DNA of 64,000 nucleotides, taken from positions 48,207-112,206 of the forward strand of contig MTLP01000022.1 in NCBI GenBank assembly GCA_002009975.1. Reading direction: 5' to 3'. Shown one piece after another: positions 1 through 7,528 of this stretch. Source of the DNA: Thermococcus sp. JdFR-02. GTDB taxonomy: Archaea; Methanobacteriota_B; Thermococci; Thermococcales; Thermococcaceae. A program made the position numbers and the translations under genes. The notes beneath the pieces were generated by a model that worked only from the letters and a program-made list of their open reading frames with translations, was not told where the DNA came from and searched no databases. How positions within the stretch are numbered: the first letter of the stretch is position 1; each line of letters begins with the position of its first letter.

Positions 1-41
1 ATCGACAATTGCCTTAATGTTTAAAAATAGAGAAAGTAACA

Positions 42-899
42 TCACTTAGATTTTTTGCATAGCATAGAACCTTGAGGAACTTTCAATTCTCTTGCAATCG
101 GTTTACATTTGGCTTTGAGTAGATAAAAGATCTTATCCTCCTTTATTTCGTTAAGGGTTTCAAAATTCCCCTGTCCTTTTGCAATTATTACATCTGCCCT
201 TTCAAAGAGTTCTTTAAATTCCTTACTAACCCTATCAAATGGAGCTCCCACAATCCTTGTTCCTGTTGAGATTATCTCAGCAATTTCATCAAATTTGGCA
301 TTTTTTAAATCCTCAATCGTTGCATCATTAATTATTGCCCCCTCTTTCCCAGCAACATAAATATCCAAATGCGGAAACTCTTCCTTGAGTTTTTCTAAAA
401 AGAGCTTATCAAAGTAAATTTCACCACAATTATCAGTCAAATAAAGAAGAACTTTGCTTTTTCCCAGCTTTTCAAAGAGTTCATCGCTCTCATCTACATA
501 AAGCTCTTCGCTGAGCATTGTTAAGATGTCTTCCTCTATCCTTTTTAGCTCATAGCCAACGGCAAAATCTATTACGTTTCCAGCTATTGCCAACTTTAGG
601 GCTGTTTTCAAATCTATGGAAATTTTTCTCTTTAAATCCTCAACAACCTTCTCTGCTAACCTATTTGACACTTCCTTATACTTTCTAAAGGGATCATCCT
701 CATCGAGGAACTCATAAAGCTCAAGAAATATCTCACTTCCAGTTGTCGCTGGTATTGAATCTTCATTAAAGTACTTTTCAACCAGCTTTGCTGTAAAAAT
801 CATAGCTTCCTTTCTTTTTATTAAATCATCAGTGCTGAACTCCACTATCTTTTGAGCTTGATTTATCATGCATGAGAGGCATTCATAATGCACTTTCAT
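42..899 (-). CDS. DUF89 / ARMT1-like metal-dependent phosphatase
   Basis: 285-residue protein of the archaeal DUF89 family, whose characterised members are metal-dependent damage-control phosphatases acting on side-product sugar phosphates and similar metabolites in the cytosol. Visible family marks are a Cys pair at residues 8 and 11, AGNVIDFAV at 106-114, the metal-site motif DNCGE at 156-160 and KGQGN at 241-245. Length is usual for the archaeal form. The ATG at 899 follows GGTGATAAA, a good ribosome site. It is transcribed divergently from the MFS gene and stands alone. The true substrate cannot be read from sequence; family assignment is firm, function is by family only. Confidence 0.85.
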   Translation of the reverse strand: MKVHYECLSCMINQAQKIVEFSTDDLIKRKEAMIFTAKLVEKYFNEDSIPATTGSEIFLELYEFLDEDDPFRKYKEVSNRLAEKVVEDLKRKISIDLKTALKLAIAGNVIDFAVGYELKRIEEDILTMLSEELYVDESDELFEKLGKSKVLLYLTDNCGEIYFDKLFLEKLKEEFPHLDIYVAGKEGAIINDATIEDLKNAKFDEIAEIISTGTRIVGAPFDRVSKEFKELFERADVIIAKGQGNFETLNEIKEDKIFYLLKAKCKPIARELKVPQGSMLCKKSK

Positions 900-928
900 T
901 TTATCACCCTACAATTAATGCCCCAAAG

Positions 929-968
929 ATCATATAAAAGTGCCTATTCTTAGGAAAAGTTTTAAATG
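929..968. promoter_or_regulatory. Divergent promoters for DUF89 and MFS genes
   Basis: Between the divergent starts at 899 and 1000 there are two archaeal core promoters. On the plus strand a purine-rich BRE (GAAAAGT, about 954-960) precedes the TATA box TTTAAATG at 961-968, placing the start of transcription near 988. On the minus strand CTTTTATATG (about 931-940) is a TATA box for the DUF89 gene. Confidence 0.6.
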
Positions 969-999
969 TATAAAACCGAACATTTGTTCGGTGGTGCGT

Positions 1000-2283
1000 A
1001 TGGAGACCATTGAGAAGGCTAAATTCGGAAAGTTTCACTATAATCTGTTAGCAGTTTTGGGAACAATCTGGGCGTTTATAGCAATAAATACTATAGCTGC
1101 AAGTTTTTTAATTCCTCTACTAAAAAAAGAACCTGCGTTTCAAGGGAGCTTGGCTAAATTAGGTTCCCTCGGTTCAGCTGCTTTATTTGGAATGCTTTTT
1201 GGAGCTTGGCTTTTTGGAAGCTTAGCCGATTATATAGGAAGAAAAAAGAGCTTAGCGATTGCAGTGACAACTTTTGGGCTTGGCTCAATAATAAGTGCCT
1301 TTTCTCAAAGCTTAGATCAGCTTATAGCTTTGCGTTTTGTAGTTGGTTTAGGCTTAGGTGGTTCATTGCCAGTGGCAAGTTCATATTTTGCCGAGTTCAT
1401 GCCTCAACGAATCAGAGGAGCTATGATATCAATATTGGAAAGTTTCTGGGCGATAGGAACGATAATTATTGGAATAGTCGCTTTGGCAATCGGAACGAGC
1501 TGGAGAAACCTTTTATTCTTTGGCGGTACAGTATTGCTAATCTTACCTATACTATTAGCCCTTCCAGAGTCTCCAAGGTTTTTGCTTGTTAAGGGTAGAG
1601 TTGAAGAAGCCGAAAGAATTATAGAAAAGATTTTTGGAGTCAAAGTAAAGCTCAAAAAGCTTGAAGAGAAGCATGAAAAAGTTACAATAGCGGAACTTTG
1701 GGAAAAATTTGCAAAAACAACATTAATGCTGACAGTTGCATGGTTCAGCATTGCTTTTGCATACTACGGCTTTTTCATCTGGCTACCAAAGTTCCTAGCT
1801 TCAACTCTAAGCATTACCGTCTTTAAGAGCTTTCAATATTTCATTATAACAGCTATAGCTCAACTTCCCGGTTATTACAGTGCAGCCTATTTAATTGAAA
1901 AGATTGGAAGGAAAAAGACATTGTCAAGTTATCTCCTAATCTCAGGTTTAGCTGGTATTATGTTCTATAAATTTGCAAGTTCAGGCAATGTAAATTTAAT
2001 AATGCTCAGTGCGATACTCTTCAGCTTTTTCAACTTAGGTGCTTGGGGAGCTATTTACGCCTACACACCAGAGCTATATCCGACTAACGTTAGGGGTACT
2101 GGAACAGGATGGGCTGGAGCAATGGCAAGAATAGGAGGTGGTTTAGCTCCAATAATAGCTGGAAAATTAATGGAAAGTTACACCGTTGGAGTTGCTGTTC
2201 TCGTTATTGCAATAGTCTCAATAGTTGGTGCAGTGGATGTTTTGCTCTTAGGTGAAGAGACAAAAGGAAAAGCCTTAGCTTGA
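1000..2283 (+). CDS. MFS transporter, sugar-porter/SV2-like
   Basis: 427-residue, 12-helix major facilitator permease of the cytoplasmic membrane. It has the loop 2-3 motif GSLADYIGRKK in the N half and the matching IEKIGRKKTL in the C half. PESPRFL after helix 6 and PELYPTNVRGTG after helix 10 are typical of the sugar-porter and SV2-like (organic acid) branches. An upstream in-frame extension to 940 exists, but the ATG at 1000 is preferred: it follows GGTGG, lies just after the predicted transcription start near 988 and begins METIEKAKFGKFHYN as expected for this group. Substrate unknown; no neighbouring catabolic gene gives a hint. Confidence 0.85.
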   Translation: METIEKAKFGKFHYNLLAVLGTIWAFIAINTIAASFLIPLLKKEPAFQGSLAKLGSLGSAALFGMLFGAWLFGSLADYIGRKKSLAIAVTTFGLGSIISAFSQSLDQLIALRFVVGLGLGGSLPVASSYFAEFMPQRIRGAMISILESFWAIGTIIIGIVALAIGTSWRNLLFFGGTVLLILPILLALPESPRFLLVKGRVEEAERIIEKIFGVKVKLKKLEEKHEKVTIAELWEKFAKTTLMLTVAWFSIAFAYYGFFIWLPKFLASTLSITVFKSFQYFIITAIAQLPGYYSAAYLIEKIGRKKTLSSYLLISGLAGIMFYKFASSGNVNLIMLSAILFSFFNLGAWGAIYAYTPELYPTNVRGTGTGWAGAMARIGGGLAPIIAGKLMESYTVGVAVLVIAIVSIVGAVDVLLLGEETKGKALA

Positions 2284-2344
2284 TTTTTTATTTTTATCGA
2301 AAAATAGTTTAAGGAAGAGTTGCAATATTCTTTGGGCGATATTT

Positions 2345-2923
2345 ATGGCCGAAGAAAAGTTGCCAAAAGGAATTTTAGAAAATCTATTCCCAAATGAGGA
2401 AGTTCTCTACACCGTGAAAAAGAAGTTTAGCCTTGAAGCAAAGCCCAAATGGCTTGTTGTGACAAATATGCGCATCCTATATATTGACGAGAAGCTCTTA
2501 GGAAGATACGATCTAATAGCGGTTCCCTATGAAAAACTTGAGTTTGTGTATTTTAAAGCTACCAAAGTCTCATCAGAGTTCGTTATTAAAAAAGAAGATG
2601 GAGAAGAGCTTTCTCTTTCAAGACTTGACAAAAATGAAGCTATGAAAGCAATAGAAGCAGTTAGAGATGCTTTAAATGCGATAGCAGTTGAACCAGTGAC
2701 AATCCAAAGAAAGAAGAAATTGATGAGTGAGGAATGGATTATTCATAAACCAAAAGAAACTGTAAGCAGGGCAATAAGAGTACAGCGCTCAGTTCCAACT
2801 CTTGTTAAAGAAAAGGAGGACCCAATTGAAAAGCTAAAAAAGCTTAAGGAGCTTTATGACATGGGCATTATAACTCAGGAAGAATACGAAGAAAAAAGAA
2901 GAAAACTTCTTGAAAAAATATAG
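2345..2923 (+). CDS. PH-like domain protein with C-terminal SHOCT domain
   Basis: 192-residue soluble protein. Residues about 10-110 read as a bacterial/archaeal PH-like (DUF1696-type) beta domain (EEVLYTVKKKFSLEAKPKW, WLVVTNMRILYIDEKLLG). The last ~33 residues, IEKLKKLKELYDMGIITQ followed by EEYEEKRRKLLEKI, are a textbook SHOCT module, a short C-terminal helix pair thought to mediate oligomerisation. A polar, positively charged linker joins them. No signal peptide or membrane segment. It follows the MFS gene by 61 bp, which include a possible own TATA (TAGTTTAAGG). Role unknown. Confidence 0.75.
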   Translation: MAEEKLPKGILENLFPNEEVLYTVKKKFSLEAKPKWLVVTNMRILYIDEKLLGRYDLIAVPYEKLEFVYFKATKVSSEFVIKKEDGEELSLSRLDKNEAMKAIEAVRDALNAIAVEPVTIQRKKKLMSEEWIIHKPKETVSRAIRVQRSVPTLVKEKEDPIEKLKKLKELYDMGIITQEEYEEKRRKLLEKI

Positions 2924-2941
2924 CGCCTCTTCATTACATCT

Positions 2942-3142
2942 TTACCATATCCAAAGTTTAGGGTCTGCTTCCTCCCTGCCTTGAAGGGTGAGGAGTCCTG
3001 TTGGAGGCTTATAGTCAGCCGCTAAGGAGTAACCCAAAAGAAAACCCCAGAGAATACTAAAAGGGACAATATAAGGAACATCACTCTTATCTGGCTTTTC
3101 ATAGAGGGTCACCTTCTCATTAATGTTATTATTTGTCTGCAC
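2942..3142 (-). CDS. Small single-pass membrane protein, last gene of peptide operon
   Basis: 66 residues starting at GTG 3142, preceded by GAGGTTGTGAA as ribosome site and one base after the stop of the upstream 123-residue gene. One hydrophobic stretch (about 23-42, YIVPFSILWGFLLGYSLAA) is flanked by a polar N-terminus and a charged tail. I recognise no family. Its credibility rests on the tight spacing and ribosome site rather than on homology. Position at the end of the SpoIIM-containing operon suggests an accessory or self-protection part, by inference only. Confidence 0.5.
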   Translation of the reverse strand: MQTNNNINEKVTLYEKPDKSDVPYIVPFSILWGFLLGYSLAADYKPPTGLLTLQGREEADPKLWIW

Positions 3143-3143
3143 T

Positions 3144-3515
3144 TCACAACCTCAACGAAGTAGGCATAGTAAAATCCTGATAGAGAACTATTAGAGAGAG
3201 CACCAACATGAACAAAGCAAATCCAGCTATCACTACCCGTTTAATGTAAGATGCATCTTTGAGAAATTTTAAATTCTCCAATATAACAATCGAGACAAAT
3301 ACTGCAAATGTCATTGCATCTGAAGCCATTAGATTCAATGGGATTCTCCGATTAATCTTGAGCATAATAACTAAAAGTAGGTATGGAAATGTAACAATTC
3401 CCGCTTTTTGGAAGCTCTCGAGTGAGATATCCCCAAACTTTTTGTAGTTAAGCAATATGAATGAGAACAAAGAAATAAAGAGGACAGGATAATACGTTGG
3501 GTTCATTAAGCTCAC
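3144..3515 (-). CDS. Hypothetical membrane protein of peptide operon
   Basis: 123-residue integral membrane protein with about four hydrophobic helices (PVLFISLFSFILL near the N-terminus, TFPYLLLVIML, AMTFAVFVSIVIL, VIAGFALFMLVLSLIVLY). The ATG at 3515 follows a GAGGTGAG ribosome site, and the gene lies 3 bp after the 60-residue Gly-rich protein. No family recognised. In peptide-antibiotic loci small polytopic proteins of this size often give immunity or help export; that role is inferred from context alone. Confidence 0.6.
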   Translation of the reverse strand: MSLMNPTYYPVLFISLFSFILLNYKKFGDISLESFQKAGIVTFPYLLLVIMLKINRRIPLNLMASDAMTFAVFVSIVILENLKFLKDASYIKRVVIAGFALFMLVLSLIVLYQDFTMPTSLRL

Positions 3516-3518
3516 CTC

Positions 3519-3701
3519 TCATGCTGTGAGTCCACCACCGATTGTTGCAAGGGCTCCTCCGAATACTGCACCTAAACCACCACTAGCTATAGCAATGCCA
3601 ACTCCCCCAACAACAAGTGAAACACCAACTCCAATCATGGAATTTGCATCCGATAACTCCAGAGCATATCGTCCAGCCCTTGCATGGTAGTATTCTGCCA
3701 T
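3519..3701 (-). CDS. Gly-rich hydrophobic small protein, possible peptide precursor
   Basis: 60 residues. The first ~20 (MAEYYHARAGRYALELSDAN) are polar. The rest is a run of Gly, Ala, Val and Ile rich in GxxxG spacing (GVGVSLVVGGVGIAIASGG, then GGALATIGGG). Ribosome site AGAGGAG lies 9 bases before the ATG. The composition is like the core of pore-forming bacteriocins, with a polar leader-like front. No homologue is recognised. It follows the 46-residue peptide gene by 33 bp and overlaps nothing. Alternative: a small membrane helper. Real-gene call is fairly safe, function is speculative. Confidence 0.6.
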   Translation of the reverse strand: MAEYYHARAGRYALELSDANSMIGVGVSLVVGGVGIAIASGGLGAVFGGALATIGGGLTA

Positions 3702-3734
3702 AGTTTTGTCTCCTCTAAGAAGAGCTCTTTCGTA

Positions 3735-3875
3735 TTAATCCATATAGTAATTGTACATCTTTTTAGCAAAATGCCTTTTAATTGCTCCTATCTCAGCTTT
3801 TTCAGCAACTGCTCCATCAATTACCATTCCCACAGCCATCAACACCAGTCCCAACACCAAAGCTTTTCTCCACAT
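3735..3875 (-). CDS. 46-residue peptide with leader nearly identical to the 88-residue peptide
   Basis: Short frame MWRKALVLGLVLM, then AVGMVIDGAV and a charged tail ending KKMYNYYMD. The first 18 residues match the front of the 88-residue protein at 4671-4937 except one (A for T), so the two genes share a leader by duplication. GGGGTGATTAAA before the ATG is a ribosome site, and the gene starts 5 bp after the SpoIIM stop. It lacks the hydrophobic C-terminal core present in the longer paralogue, so it is either a truncated relic or a different secreted peptide. Confidence 0.6.
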   Translation of the reverse strand: MWRKALVLGLVLMAVGMVIDGAVAEKAEIGAIKRHFAKKMYNYYMD

Positions 3876-3880
3876 TTTAA

Positions 3881-4444
3881 TCACCCCAAACTTTCGGCAA
3901 TTTTAAGTGTTATTGTACTCTCAATCAGAGCAGCAATGAAGATTAAAATCATCGAGATAGCAACAAGCTTGAAGAATTCCTTAGCATCCTCCTCACTAAT
4001 CATCTCCTCCTTCTTGCCCAAAGCAAATCTTAAGGCTTCGTAAGGAATCTTGAAGCCAGCTGCTCCGGCTATAATTAAAGCGGGGATTTCGAAAATGCCG
4101 TGGGGGAAGATTAGGAGAAAGAATGTTTTAACTTCGCCTAAGCTTAAGGAAGACTGGAATAATACTCCCAAGTTAATTCCATTCATGATTAAGTTTAGAA
4201 AAGTCAAACCCCCAAAAGTCAAAACACCGCCAAATGAAAGGAGAAGAATAACTTTGAAATTGTTTGCGAAGATATAAGAAAAACTTAGCTTTTCTTCACT
4301 AAACTCTCTTTCTAAAAATGGGGCAATATTGACATTTTCATGTTCATGAATTTTATAATGGGTTGAGAGTGAAATCCCAAGGAGAAACCCAATAAAAAAT
4401 AGTAGAGATGAAAGGAAAATAGGCCTGTTGAGCTTCTCCTTCAA
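3881..4444 (-). CDS. SpoIIM/DUF95-family membrane protein
   Basis: 187-residue integral membrane protein with four to five helices (7-26, about 64-87, 105-131, 156-176). The signature FPHGIFEIPALIIAG around residues 112-126 is that of the SpoIIM/DUF95 family. DUF95 proteins are a constant partner of circular-bacteriocin precursors in bacteria (for example in the AS-48 and carnocyclin loci), where they are needed for maturation or secretion. Here the start overlaps the stop of the 72-residue gene (ATGA), and the gene is flanked on both sides by tiny peptides with matching leaders. Stand-alone archaeal DUF95 proteins of unknown role also exist. Confidence 0.8.
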   Translation of the reverse strand: MKEKLNRPIFLSSLLFFIGFLLGISLSTHYKIHEHENVNIAPFLEREFSEEKLSFSYIFANNFKVILLLSFGGVLTFGGLTFLNLIMNGINLGVLFQSSLSLGEVKTFFLLIFPHGIFEIPALIIAGAAGFKIPYEALRFALGKKEEMISEEDAKEFFKLVAISMILIFIAALIESTITLKIAESLG

Positions 4445-4659
4445 TTTTGAGCCTCCTTTGCCATTGGTAGGAGGAATTCTATGGCATATCCAAGCTCTGC
4501 GTATATTATTGTAAAGGCTAGCATTGCCCCAAGGAAGTCTGTCACTGATTTAATGGGAAGGAAGTCGTTAAAGAGTAACGCTATGCTCACAGTTGTTCCA
4601 AAAGCCATTATGAACCCAACGACAAGTAAGCCAATGTACTTTCTAATAGATCCCTTCAT
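4441..4659 (-). CDS. Two-helix small membrane protein of peptide operon
   Basis: 72 residues from ATG 4659, chosen because GGGGGACGTTAT is its ribosome site; a longer frame extends back over the upstream gene and is rejected. Two membrane helices (about 8-30 and 40-64) have a positively charged start (MKGSIRKY). It sits 11 bp after the 88-residue peptide gene and overlaps the SpoIIM gene by 4 bp, so the three are translationally linked. Size and topology resemble small immunity or helper proteins of bacteriocin loci; no direct homologue recognised. Confidence 0.6.
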   Translation of the reverse strand: MKGSIRKYIGLLVVGFIMAFGTTVSIALLFNDFLPIKSVTDFLGAMLAFTIIYAELGYAIEFLLPMAKEAQN

Positions 4660-4670
4660 ATAACGTCCCC

Positions 4671-4937
4671 CTAGGCCCACACCGCAAGACCAACATAGGG
4701 TATTGCCTTTGCTACAGTTTTTAAACCAAACTTTAGAGCAAATTTTGTGGCTACTGCAGCGCTTCCTAATGCTGCAGTGCCTGCCTTTACCCCACCCATA
4801 GCTTGTCGCCAATCTCCTGTTTTGTGCCACCTATAAATCCCATATGCTATATCAAATTTCCCTTTTTCAACTGCTCCACCCACTACCATTCCTACAGTCA
4901 TCAACACTAGCCCTAACACTAAAGCCTTCCTCCACAT
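4671..4937 (-). CDS. Putative bacteriocin-like peptide precursor (88 aa)
   Basis: First gene of the minus-strand operon. The ATG at 4937 follows GGTGGTTTTCAA; a longer upstream frame lacks coding character. An N-terminal leader/signal-like segment MWRKALVLGLVLM-TVGMVVGGAV (1-23) is followed by an amphipathic, Ala/Gly/Lys-rich region (GGVKAGTAALGSAAVATKF, then ALKFGLKTVAKAIP) and the end YVGLAVWA. A cationic helical core after a cleavable front, plus a neighbouring DUF95 protein, is the arrangement of circular bacteriocins, many of which end in an aromatic residue. Product identity is inference; a simple secreted membrane peptide is the alternative. Confidence 0.6.
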   Translation of the reverse strand: MWRKALVLGLVLMTVGMVVGGAVEKGKFDIAYGIYRWHKTGDWRQAMGGVKAGTAALGSAAVATKFALKFGLKTVAKAIPYVGLAVWA

Positions 4938-4971
4938 TTGAAAACCACCAATCGAGTTCGTGTTCTTAATA

Positions 4972-4981
4972 CTATTTAAAG
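4972..4981 (-). promoter_or_regulatory. Promoter of the small-peptide operon
   Basis: Reading the minus strand, CTTTAAATAG is a TATA box about 35 bases before the ATG at 4937. It predicts a short leader of about a dozen bases that still contains the GGTGG ribosome site. No other promoter-like element is evident inside the operon. Confidence 0.5.
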
Positions 4982-5278
4982 TTTTCTTTATAATTCCATA
5001 ATTACTATTGACATTTTTATGATGATTGAACAGAATATATAACAATCACAAATAGTAAGTTGTGGTTCCCATTAAGTCATTGAAAATTTGTAAGTACGTG
5101 AGTTTTTGAGCAAAGCAATGCAATGGAAGATCAAAAATCAGATTGCTAATCTGACTGAAAGAAAGTTTTGCAAGTACTTGTCCGATTTCCACAGGAGAAT
5201 TGATCTGACTCTCAATCTAAATAGATTGTACAACTTCACAGGGGGTAGAAACTAAAGTTCATATCATTAACCTAAGGG
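4982..5278. other. Gene-free stretch between peptide operon and srp54
   Basis: About 300 bp with no convincing gene. A 45-codon frame runs 5118-5255 on the plus strand, without ribosome site or recognisable product. No C/D-box or tRNA pattern was found. Confidence 0.4.
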
Positions 5279-5286
5279 TTATAAAC
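5279..5286 (+). promoter_or_regulatory. TATA box of srp54
   Basis: TTATAAAC at 5279-5286 puts the transcription start near 5308, giving a very short leader made almost only of the GGTGGTGA ribosome site before the GTG at 5318. Confidence 0.55.
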
Positions 5287-5317
5287 TTAATCTACATCTC
5301 TTATTTTGGTGGTGAAA

Positions 5318-6670
5318 GTGGCTTTAGAAAATTTGGGAAAAGCCTTAAATAACGCCCTAAAAAAGCTTGCTCGTGCTAGAACTGTTGATGAAGCTGTAAT
5401 AAAAGAAGTTGTGAGAGATATTCAAAGAGCTTTAATCATGAGTGATGTTAATGTTAGATTAGTCCTTGAATTGACGAAAAAAATCGAAAAGAGAGCGTTA
5501 GAAGAAAAATTACCCCCTGGAATTTCAAGAAAGGAGCACATAATCAAAATAGTTTATGAAGAGCTGACAAACTTCTTGGGAAAAGAAGCCAAGCCAATTG
5601 AGATTAGAGGAAAACCTACTGTTCTCTTAATGGTTGGTATTCAAGGTTCAGGTAAAACCACAAGTGTTGGAAAATTGGCGAGATATCTGCAAAAGAGGGG
5701 TTATAGAGTGGGATTAGTTTGTGCAGATACTTGGAGACCCGGAGCATATCATCAACTAAAGCAACTCGCTGAACCCTTTGGAATTGAAGTTTTCGGGAAT
5801 CCAGAGGAAAAAGATGCGGTGAAATTAGCTAAAGAAGGTGTAGACTATTTTAGGCAAAAAGGAGTTGATGTGATTATCGTTGATTCTGCTGGACGACATA
5901 AAGAGGAGAAGGGACTAATTGAAGAGATGAAACAGATAAGCAGTGCAATAAAACCCCATGAAGTTATTTTAGTAATTGATGGAACAATCGGGCAGCAAGC
6001 ATATAACCAAGCCTTAGCCTTTAAAGAAGCGACTCCAATCGGTTCAATAATAGTAACAAAGCTCGATGGGAGTGCAAAGGGAGGAGGAGCATTATCTGCA
6101 GTTGTTGCCACGGGAGCACCAATTAAATTTATTGGCGTTGGTGAGAAAATTGATGATTTAGAACCCTTTGATCCAAAGCGCTTTGTCTCAAGATTGCTTG
6201 GTTTAGGAGATATTCAAGGACTCTTGGAAAAGTTTGAAGAAGCGAGCAAAGAAGTAAAAATTGAACAGGATATTGAGAAATTCATACGTGGGAAGTTTAA
6301 CTTGAGAGATATGTATACTCAATTAGAAGCTATGCAAAAGATGGGACCTCTAAAGCAAATATTACAGATGATACCCGGGCTAGGGTATGAATTGCCAGAT
6401 GATATGGTTAGGATGAGTGAAGAAAGGCTTAAAAAGTTTAAAGTCATTATGGACTCAATGACGAAAGAGGAACTTGAGAATCCTTCCATAATCAATTACT
6501 CAAGAATTAAAAGAATTGCAAGAGGTTCTGGGACTTCTGTTAGAGATGTGAGGGAGCTATTAGAGCAATATAATCAGATGAAAAAATTCTTTAAGAGTAT
6601 GAATAGGAGAAAATTGGCAAAGATGGCAAGAAAATTAGGTGGAATGAATTTTGGAGGGTTTGGAATATGA
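5318..6670 (+). CDS. srp54: Signal recognition particle GTPase SRP54
   Basis: 450 residues from GTG 5318, chosen because GGTGGTGA precedes it and the product then begins [17 protein letters not shown] as in other archaeal SRP54. It binds 7S RNA and signal sequences and docks ribosomes at the membrane with FtsY. The N domain is 1-95. The G domain has P-loop GIQGSGKTT (107-115), [11 protein letters not shown] (137-147), DSAGRH (189-194) and [11 protein letters not shown] (247-257). The Met-rich M domain from about 300 contains [14 protein letters not shown] small oddity is DTWRPG where DTYRPA is usual. It overlaps the next gene (ATGA), so it is co-transcribed with the Lrp-effector gene. Confidence 0.97.
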   Translation: MALENLGKALNNALKKLARARTVDEAVIKEVVRDIQRALIMSDVNVRLVLELTKKIEKRALEEKLPPGISRKEHIIKIVYEELTNFLGKEAKPIEIRGKPTVLLMVGIQGSGKTTSVGKLARYLQKRGYRVGLVCADTWRPGAYHQLKQLAEPFGIEVFGNPEEKDAVKLAKEGVDYFRQKGVDVIIVDSAGRHKEEKGLIEEMKQISSAIKPHEVILVIDGTIGQQAYNQALAFKEATPIGSIIVTKLDGSAKGGGALSAVVATGAPIKFIGVGEKIDDLEPFDPKRFVSRLLGLGDIQGLLEKFEEASKEVKIEQDIEKFIRGKFNLRDMYTQLEAMQKMGPLKQILQMIPGLGYELPDDMVRMSEERLKKFKVIMDSMTKEELENPSIINYSRIKRIARGSGTSVRDVRELLEQYNQMKKFFKSMNRRKLAKMARKLGGMNFGGFGI

Positions 6671-6906
6671 TGGAGGCATTTGTTTTGGTTATAGTAAAAC
6701 CCGGAAATGAGGAGAAAGTGTATAACAAATTAAAGGAATGTCCCAAAGTTAAAGAGATATACAGGGTCTACGGAGAATATGACATAGTATTAAGGGTGGA
6801 AGTTGATAACATCAAGGCTTTAGATGAGTTTCATGACACCATTTTGAGAAAGATTAGAGAGATTGAAATGACTGAAACGCTAATAGCAAGTTCATATCGA
6901 GTTTAG
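6667..6906 (+). CDS. Stand-alone Lrp/AsnC effector-binding (RAM) domain
   Basis: 79 residues forming a single alpha-beta RAM domain ([19 protein letters not shown], then [19 protein letters not shown]) without the helix-turn-helix of full Lrp proteins. Such proteins assemble into decamers and bind amino acids or other small effectors; some modulate full-length Lrp regulators. There are two in-frame ATGs (6667 and 6670), the first overlapping the srp54 stop. Coupling to srp54 is seen here but its meaning is unknown. Confidence 0.85.
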   Translation: MMEAFVLVIVKPGNEEKVYNKLKECPKVKEIYRVYGEYDIVLRVEVDNIKALDEFHDTILRKIREIEMTETLIASSYRV

Positions 6907-6916
6907 AGGTGGGGAG

Positions 6917-7429
6917 ATGAAAAAACTAGTCGCGATAATTCATTTAGACACTTTAAAAGTTGATTACGACCCCTCTTTTAAATTTAGATGTTTGGAAAAC
7001 TGTGCAAAGTGTTGTGCTGAACTCGATATACCCTTAAGAGACGAGGATATAATGAGGATCGAAGATCTCGGCTTCAATGCTTGGGAATTTGTAGACTACA
7101 ACAAGATGTTCTATAGAGGAGACAAATTCATTGGCTATGCTTTGAAAAAGAGACCTTTCGATGGTTTATGTCCCTTTTTAGACGAAAACAGCAGATGCAA
7201 GATATATCCGAGCAGACCTTTAGCTTGCAAGCTCTATCCTTTCATGCTGGTAAAACAAGGAAACATAATTGAGGTATATGTCAAAGATCCCAACTGTCCG
7301 GGAGTAGGGGATAGAGATGGAAAACCAGTAAATTTTGAATTTGTTATGGAGTACTTTGGGGAAGTTATTGAAGAATATAGAAGGAAATTAAACTATACTC
7401 GAGTTCCAAAAGCTGCTGGAACGCCATGA
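6917..7429 (+). CDS. YkgJ/UPF0153 cysteine-cluster protein
   Basis: 170-residue cytosolic protein of the YkgJ family with the signature cysteines in CLENCAKCCAEL (about 25-36) and CPFLDENSRCKIYPSRPLAC (from about 81), expected to bind zinc or an iron-sulfur centre. Biochemical role in the family is unsettled. It follows the RAM gene by 10 bp with ribosome site GAGGTGGGGAG, so it is third in the srp54 operon. Confidence 0.85.
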   Translation: MKKLVAIIHLDTLKVDYDPSFKFRCLENCAKCCAELDIPLRDEDIMRIEDLGFNAWEFVDYNKMFYRGDKFIGYALKKRPFDGLCPFLDENSRCKIYPSRPLACKLYPFMLVKQGNIIEVYVKDPNCPGVGDRDGKPVNFEFVMEYFGEVIEEYRRKLNYTRVPKAAGTP

Positions 7430-7528
7430 ATTATAAACGCACAACATTGTATTGCGATGAGATTTTGATATAACCGAAACCTATTTATACATTTTTTTGT
7501 CAATCATGAATCCAAGAGAGGTGATAAT

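Noticed and set aside
1206..1592. 128-residue plus-strand frame inside the MFS gene
   Set aside because: Out-of-frame shadow of a clear 12-helix transporter; low-complexity translation and no ribosome site.
3684..4043. 119-residue plus-strand frame across the peptide operon
   Set aside because: Antisense to three minus-strand genes that have ribosome sites and family or leader similarity; Ser/His-rich shadow translation.
5118..5255. 45-codon plus-strand frame in the gap before srp54
   Set aside because: No ribosome site, no promoter in range and no recognisable product; could be chance or a relic, so not listed as a gene.
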